Both the position numbers and the translations under genes were made by a program. The notes beneath the pieces are model-generated. The model saw nothing but the letters and a program-made list of their open reading frames with translations. It was not told where the DNA came from and ran no database searches. From assembly GCA_041594355.1 (NCBI GenBank), contig JBFHMM010000124.1:1-11305 (forward strand): a stretch of DNA of 11,305 nt, read 5' to 3'. The stretch comes from JAIUZI01 sp041594355. Its GTDB lineage: Bacteria; Pseudomonadota; Alphaproteobacteria; Rhodobacterales; Rhodobacteraceae. This document shows, piece after piece, positions 8,046-11,305 of this stretch. Numbering within the stretch: the stretch's first letter is position 1; each line of letters opens with the position of its first letter.

Positions 8046-9101
8046 ATGACCAAACGGAGAAGCATTCTGGGCTTTGTCGGCGGGGCAGCACTTGCCGCGA
8101 TGACAACGGGCCTGACCGCAACCACGGCGCTGGCGCAGGACGTCACGCTCAAGATGCACCAGTTCCTGCCGCCGCAGGCCAATGTACCCAAACTGGTTCT
8201 CGACGTCTGGGCGGACAACGTCGAGGAATCGTCCGGCGGACGGATCAAGATCGACCGCTACCCCTCGATGCAGCTGGGCGGCAAACCGCCAGAGCTGATG
8301 GACCAGGCCGTGGACGGCGTTGCCGACATCGTCTGGACAGTGGTCGGCTACACGCCAGGCCGGTTCCCGTCGACCGAAGTGTTCGAACTGCCGTTCATGA
8401 TGACCAACGCGCGCGCCGTGAGCCGCGCATACTGGGAAATGTTCGACAAATACTGGAAGGACACTGAGTTCAAGGATGTGCACATCCTCGGTACCTGGGT
8501 GCACGGCCCCGGCATGATCCACACCAAGGATCCGGTGACCCTGCCGTCCGATCTGCAGGGCATGAAGATCCGCGGCGGTTCGCGCGCGGTCAACTCGCTG
8601 CTGACGGAACTGGGCGCAACCCCGGTCGGCATGCCGGTTCCGGCGGTGTCCGAGGGCCTGTCCAAGGGCGTCATCGACGGCACTACGATCCCGTGGGAAG
8701 TCACCACCGCGCTGAAGGTGCCGGAACTGGTGTCGAACCACACCGAGTTCACCGGCAAGGCGCTCTACACGCTGACCTTCGTGCTGGCGATGAACAAGGA
8801 CAAGTACGAAAGCCTGCCCGATGACCTGAAAAAGGCGATCGACGACAACTCCGGTCTTGAGTTTTCGGTTTTCGCCGGCGGCACGCAGGCCGACTCCGAT
8901 GGTCCCGCGCGCGAAGTGGCGCTGGATCTGGGCAACAACGTGGTCACCCTCGACGAAACGCAGACCCAGGTCTGGGCCGATGCCTCGCAGCCGATCTACG
9001 CGGCCTGGGTCGCCGATATGGGCGAAAAGGGCATCGACGGCCAGGCGCTGATCGACGAGGCCCGGATGTTGATCGACAAGTACACTCCGATGTACGAATA
9101 G
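8046..9101 (+). CDS. dctP: TRAP transporter substrate-binding protein, DctP family
   Basis: This is the periplasmic binding protein that delivers an organic acid, usually a carboxylate, to the DctQM membrane complex. It has 351 residues, close to the family norm. The signal sequence is MTKRRSILGFVGGAALAAM and onward, with likely cleavage after ALA at residue 30. The K-R-R-S-I-L start also fits a twin-arginine signal, so export may be by Tat. The mature part has the family features: LKMHQFLPP near 35, LGGKPPELMDQAVDG (77-91), FELPFMM, and LQGMKIRGG with R176 as the conserved arginine that normally pairs with the substrate carboxylate. These are followed by EGLSKGVIDGTTIPWE (203-218) and the NHTEF helix. 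It is the first gene of a dctP-dctQ-dctM operon, with a hairpin directly downstream. The ligand cannot be assigned from sequence. The nearby carboxylase hints at a carboxylic acid degraded through CoA thioesters. Confidence 0.94.
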   Translation: MTKRRSILGFVGGAALAAMTTGLTATTALAQDVTLKMHQFLPPQANVPKLVLDVWADNVEESSGGRIKIDRYPSMQLGGKPPELMDQAVDGVADIVWTVVGYTPGRFPSTEVFELPFMMTNARAVSRAYWEMFDKYWKDTEFKDVHILGTWVHGPGMIHTKDPVTLPSDLQGMKIRGGSRAVNSLLTELGATPVGMPVPAVSEGLSKGVIDGTTIPWEVTTALKVPELVSNHTEFTGKALYTLTFVLAMNKDKYESLPDDLKKAIDDNSGLEFSVFAGGTQADSDGPAREVALDLGNNVVTLDETQTQVWADASQPIYAAWVADMGEKGIDGQALIDEARMLIDKYTPMYE

Positions 9102-9124
9102 TGATCGCCTGACGATCAAACGGA

Positions 9125-9151
9125 CCGCGGCGGAGTTTCCGCCGCGGTTTT
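9125..9151 (+). terminator. Intercistronic hairpin with T-run between dctP and dctQ
   Basis: CCGCGGCGGA (9125-9134) and TCCGCCGCGG (9138-9147) form a perfect 10-base stem with a GTT loop, followed by TTTT. It lies 24 bases after the dctP stop and 27 before the dctQ ATG. Such a structure would partly stop transcription or protect the upstream mRNA, so the binding protein would be made in excess over the membrane subunits. It is too close to dctQ to be the end of a separate operon without another promoter, which was not seen. Confidence 0.85.
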
Positions 9152-9177
9152 GCATATGCAGCGAAAGGTGGGATCGT

Positions 9178-9762
9178 ATGCATAAGACAATGATGGCCGT
9201 GGCACGCGGGATGGCGATGATCGGAGGCGCGGTTCTGAGCCTTCTGATTCTGCTGACCTGTATTTCTATCGCGGGCCGTTTGCTGAACGGCATCCTGCAC
9301 AGCGATTTCGTGATGTCCGTCGCCCCCGGCCTGGCCCGGTGGCTGATCGACCTTGGCATCGGCCCGGTCAACGGCGACTTCGAACTGGTCGAGGCCGGCG
9401 TCGCCTTTGCCATCTTCGCGTTCATTCCCCTGTGCCAGATCACCTCGGGCCACGCCTCCGTGGATATCGTCGTCAACGCGCTGCCGCGCGGGGTCAACCG
9501 GTTCCTGCGGATGGTGATCGAGGTGACATTCGCCGCCGTTCTGGTGCTGATCGCCTGGCGGCTCTACGCCGGGATGCTCTCTAAACAAAGCTACGGCGAA
9601 ACCTCGTTTCTGCTCCAGTTCCCGGTCTGGTGGGCCTATGCCGCCAGCCTGTTTGCCGCCGTCGTCGCAGCCCTGGTTGGCGTCTACATGGCCGCCGTCC
9701 GCGTCTATGAGTTTTTTACCGGCCGCATCCTGATCTGGGATGGCGTGGAGGTAGAACAATGA
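9178..9762 (+). CDS. dctQ: TRAP transporter small permease, DctQ family
   Basis: This is the four-helix inner-membrane subunit that pairs with DctM. Its 194 residues hold hydrophobic segments at about 10-33, 68-90, 108-132 and 148-178. The second segment ends with PLCQITSGHASVDIV, the usual '...H..v.....' stretch of DctQ. The loop between helices 1 and 2 (about 35-67, LNGILHSDFVMSVAP and on) is longer than in short DctQ proteins, where helix 1 is followed almost at once by the W-[ST]-E-E type segment. AAAGGTGGG lies just before the ATG at 9178. The 3' end contains the GGAGGT ribosome site of dctM and overlaps dctM by four bases (ATGA), a sign of coupled translation. Confidence 0.9.
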   Translation: MHKTMMAVARGMAMIGGAVLSLLILLTCISIAGRLLNGILHSDFVMSVAPGLARWLIDLGIGPVNGDFELVEAGVAFAIFAFIPLCQITSGHASVDIVVNALPRGVNRFLRMVIEVTFAAVLVLIAWRLYAGMLSKQSYGETSFLLQFPVWWAYAASLFAAVVAALVGVYMAAVRVYEFFTGRILIWDGVEVEQ

Positions 9763-11258
9763 GCGATCTGGCGATCGGCATATACTCGTTTCCGGCGTTA
9801 ATGATCCTGATTTTCCTGCGCGTCCCGATCGGGCTGGCGATGTTCCTGGTGGGCCTCGTCGGGCTGACCCTGGTCACGGACAGCACCAACGTCGCCTTTT
9901 CCCGGCTCAAGAACGAAACCTACACCACCTTTTCCAGCTATTCGCTGACCATCGTGCCGATGTTCCTGCTTATGGGCCATTTCGCGACGCTGGGCGGCAT
10001 GTCGAACGCGCTGTTCAAGGCCGCCGAGGGCTGGCTGGGGCACCGCAGGGGCGGCGTTGCCATGGCGGCCATCGGCGCCTGCGCCGGCTTCGGAGCGATC
10101 TGCGGTTCGTCGCTGGCCACCGCGGCCACCATGGGCCGTGTGGCGCTGCCGGAACTGCGCCAGTACGGCTATGCGGGCGGCTTTTCCACCGCGACACTGG
10201 CGGCCGGCGGTACGCTGGGCATCCTGATCCCGCCCTCTGTGGTTCTGGTGATCTATGCTATCCTGACCGAACAGAATATCGCCAAGCTGTTCCTGGCCGC
10301 CTTCGTGCCGGGGATCCTGGCGGCGCTGGGCTATGTGCTGGCGATCTCCATCTATGTGCGGCTGTTCCCCGAATCCGCCGGCACCCGTCCCCGGGTGCCC
10401 TATGCCGAACGCTTCGCGGCATTGCTGGAGGTCTGGCCGGTTCTGCTGGTCTTTGGCATGGTGGTCGGCGGTATCTACCTCGGCTGGTTCACCCCGACCG
10501 AAGGCGCCGCCGTCGGTGCCGCCGGAACTGGGCTGATCGCGCTGGTCAACGGCGGTCTGACCCGCACCACGCTGGTCGAAAGCTTCATGGTCACCGCGCG
10601 GTCCACCGCAATGATCTTCTTCATCGTGCTGGGGGCCGGGTTCTATAACGGCTTCCTCGCGCTGACCCAGGTGCCGCAGTCGCTGGCCGACTACGTGGTT
10701 GCACAGCGGCTCAGCCCGTGGGTGGTGCTGGCGTTGATCCTGATCTTCTACCTGATCTTCGGCTGCCTGATGGATAGCCTGTCGATGATCCTGCTGACCA
10801 TCCCGATCTTTTACCCGGTGATCAGCGTCATGGACTTCGACCTTGTCTCGATCGAGATGATCCAGGCCGAACGCGCGATGGAGGTGCTGAGCGCCGGCAT
10901 TCCCGAAGGTATGGGGCAGGATATGCTGGCCTCGATCCAGTCCGCAATCGCCGATGGCGTGCAGCTGACCAAGGAGCAGATGCAGGCGCTGGGCATCCGC
11001 GTGTCCGAAGGTATGGTCAACCGGATCGAGACCGAACAGGTCGCCATCTGGTTCGGTATTCTCGTCCTGATTGTGGTCGAGGTCGGGCTGATCACGCCGC
11101 CGGTGGGGATGAACCTCTTTATCATCAACGCGATGGACCGGAAAACACCGATGGTCGAAACCTACAAAGCCGTGATGTTCTTTGTCGGTTCCGACCTGGT
11201 CCGCGTGGTAATCCTCGTGATGTTCCCGGCGATCACCCTGTTTCTGATCCCGCACTAA
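9759..11258 (+). CDS. dctM: TRAP transporter large permease, DctM family, with an enlarged loop
   Basis: This is the main transport subunit, which moves substrate with sodium ions across the inner membrane. Its 499 residues exceed the roughly 425-440 of common DctM proteins. Family motifs are present: FLRVPIGLAMFLVG (19-32), PMFLLMGHFA (67-76), the first hairpin GAICGSSLATAATMG (112-126), GGTLGILIPPS (150-160), GWFTPTEGAAVGA (242-254), GCLMDSLSMILLTIPI (335-350) and the second hairpin EVGLITPPVGMNLF (441-454). The extra length lies between YPVISVMDF and IWFGILVL, residues about 361-428: a polar, helix-prone segment with IQAERAMEVLSAG, MGQDMLASIQSAIADG and LTKEQMQALGI. The start is fixed by GGAGGT (9747-9752) and the 4-base overlap with dctQ. 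The codon pattern and absence of breaks indicate a working gene. Confidence 0.94.
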   Translation: MSDLAIGIYSFPALMILIFLRVPIGLAMFLVGLVGLTLVTDSTNVAFSRLKNETYTTFSSYSLTIVPMFLLMGHFATLGGMSNALFKAAEGWLGHRRGGVAMAAIGACAGFGAICGSSLATAATMGRVALPELRQYGYAGGFSTATLAAGGTLGILIPPSVVLVIYAILTEQNIAKLFLAAFVPGILAALGYVLAISIYVRLFPESAGTRPRVPYAERFAALLEVWPVLLVFGMVVGGIYLGWFTPTEGAAVGAAGTGLIALVNGGLTRTTLVESFMVTARSTAMIFFIVLGAGFYNGFLALTQVPQSLADYVVAQRLSPWVVLALILIFYLIFGCLMDSLSMILLTIPIFYPVISVMDFDLVSIEMIQAERAMEVLSAGIPEGMGQDMLASIQSAIADGVQLTKEQMQALGIRVSEGMVNRIETEQVAIWFGILVLIVVEVGLITPPVGMNLFIINAMDRKTPMVETYKAVMFFVGSDLVRVVILVMFPAITLFLIPH

Positions 11259-11289
11259 AACAGCCTCACATGTGGCGGCAGCGGCCCGC

Positions 11290-11305
11290 GGCTTCGACAG
11301 AAGCC
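11290..11305 (+). terminator. Hairpin cut by the window edge, probable terminator of dctPQM
   Basis: GGCTTC (11290-11295), loop GACA and GAAGCC (11300-11305) form a perfect 6-base stem that ends exactly at the window edge, 31 bases after the dctM stop. The bases before it (GCCCGC) could lengthen the stem if the complement follows. The T-run, if any, is outside the window. Confidence 0.45.

Noticed and set aside
9798..11255. A 485-codon minus-strand frame across dctM, very rich in H, D, Q and R.
   Set aside because: It mirrors the hydrophobic codons of dctM and has no protein-family features.

Overview
The window looks like a piece of a high-GC alphaproteobacterial chromosome. The best guess is a member of the Rhodobacterales/Roseobacter group, based on a monomeric NADP-dependent isocitrate dehydrogenase, a tripartite TRAP transporter and the GC-rich codon use of the intact genes. 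This placement is an inference from gene content, not from a phylogenetic marker.

Layout. (1) 1-1919, minus strand: monomeric isocitrate dehydrogenase, cut at its C-terminus by the window edge. (2) 1920-2161: upstream region of that gene, with no gene seen. (3) 2162-4415: about 2.2 kb of gene debris. It holds the C-terminal piece of an IclR-family regulator (minus), the 3' end of an amidohydrolase with frameshifts and a stop, the signal-peptide end and the C-terminal end of a sugar ABC-transporter binding protein with a probable LysR-regulator fragment lying antisense between them, the C-terminal half of an ILVD/EDD-type sugar-acid dehydratase with several frameshifts and stops, and the tail of an SMP-30/gluconolactonase-type protein. 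Together these look like a dead sugar/sugar-acid uptake and catabolism cluster. (4) 4419-7649, minus strand: an intact single-chain biotin-dependent acyl-CoA carboxylase (biotin carboxylase, biotin carrier and carboxyltransferase in one polypeptide). (5) 7650-8045: a divergent intergenic region with two copies of a palindromic sequence just upstream of the next operon. (6) 8046-11258, plus strand: a complete TRAP transporter operon in the order dctP, dctQ, dctM, with a hairpin/terminator between dctP and dctQ and a probable terminator cut by the right edge.

How it fits together. The live genes are a TCA-cycle enzyme making NADPH and 2-oxoglutarate, and a divergent pair formed by a TRAP importer for an organic acid and an acyl-CoA carboxylase. 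Carboxylase and transporter share one upstream region and may be co-regulated, but the sequence does not give the substrate. No clearly novel system was found. The points most worth a second look are the layered decay of the sugar-acid cluster, the paired palindromes before dctP, and the enlarged loops in both membrane subunits of the TRAP transporter.
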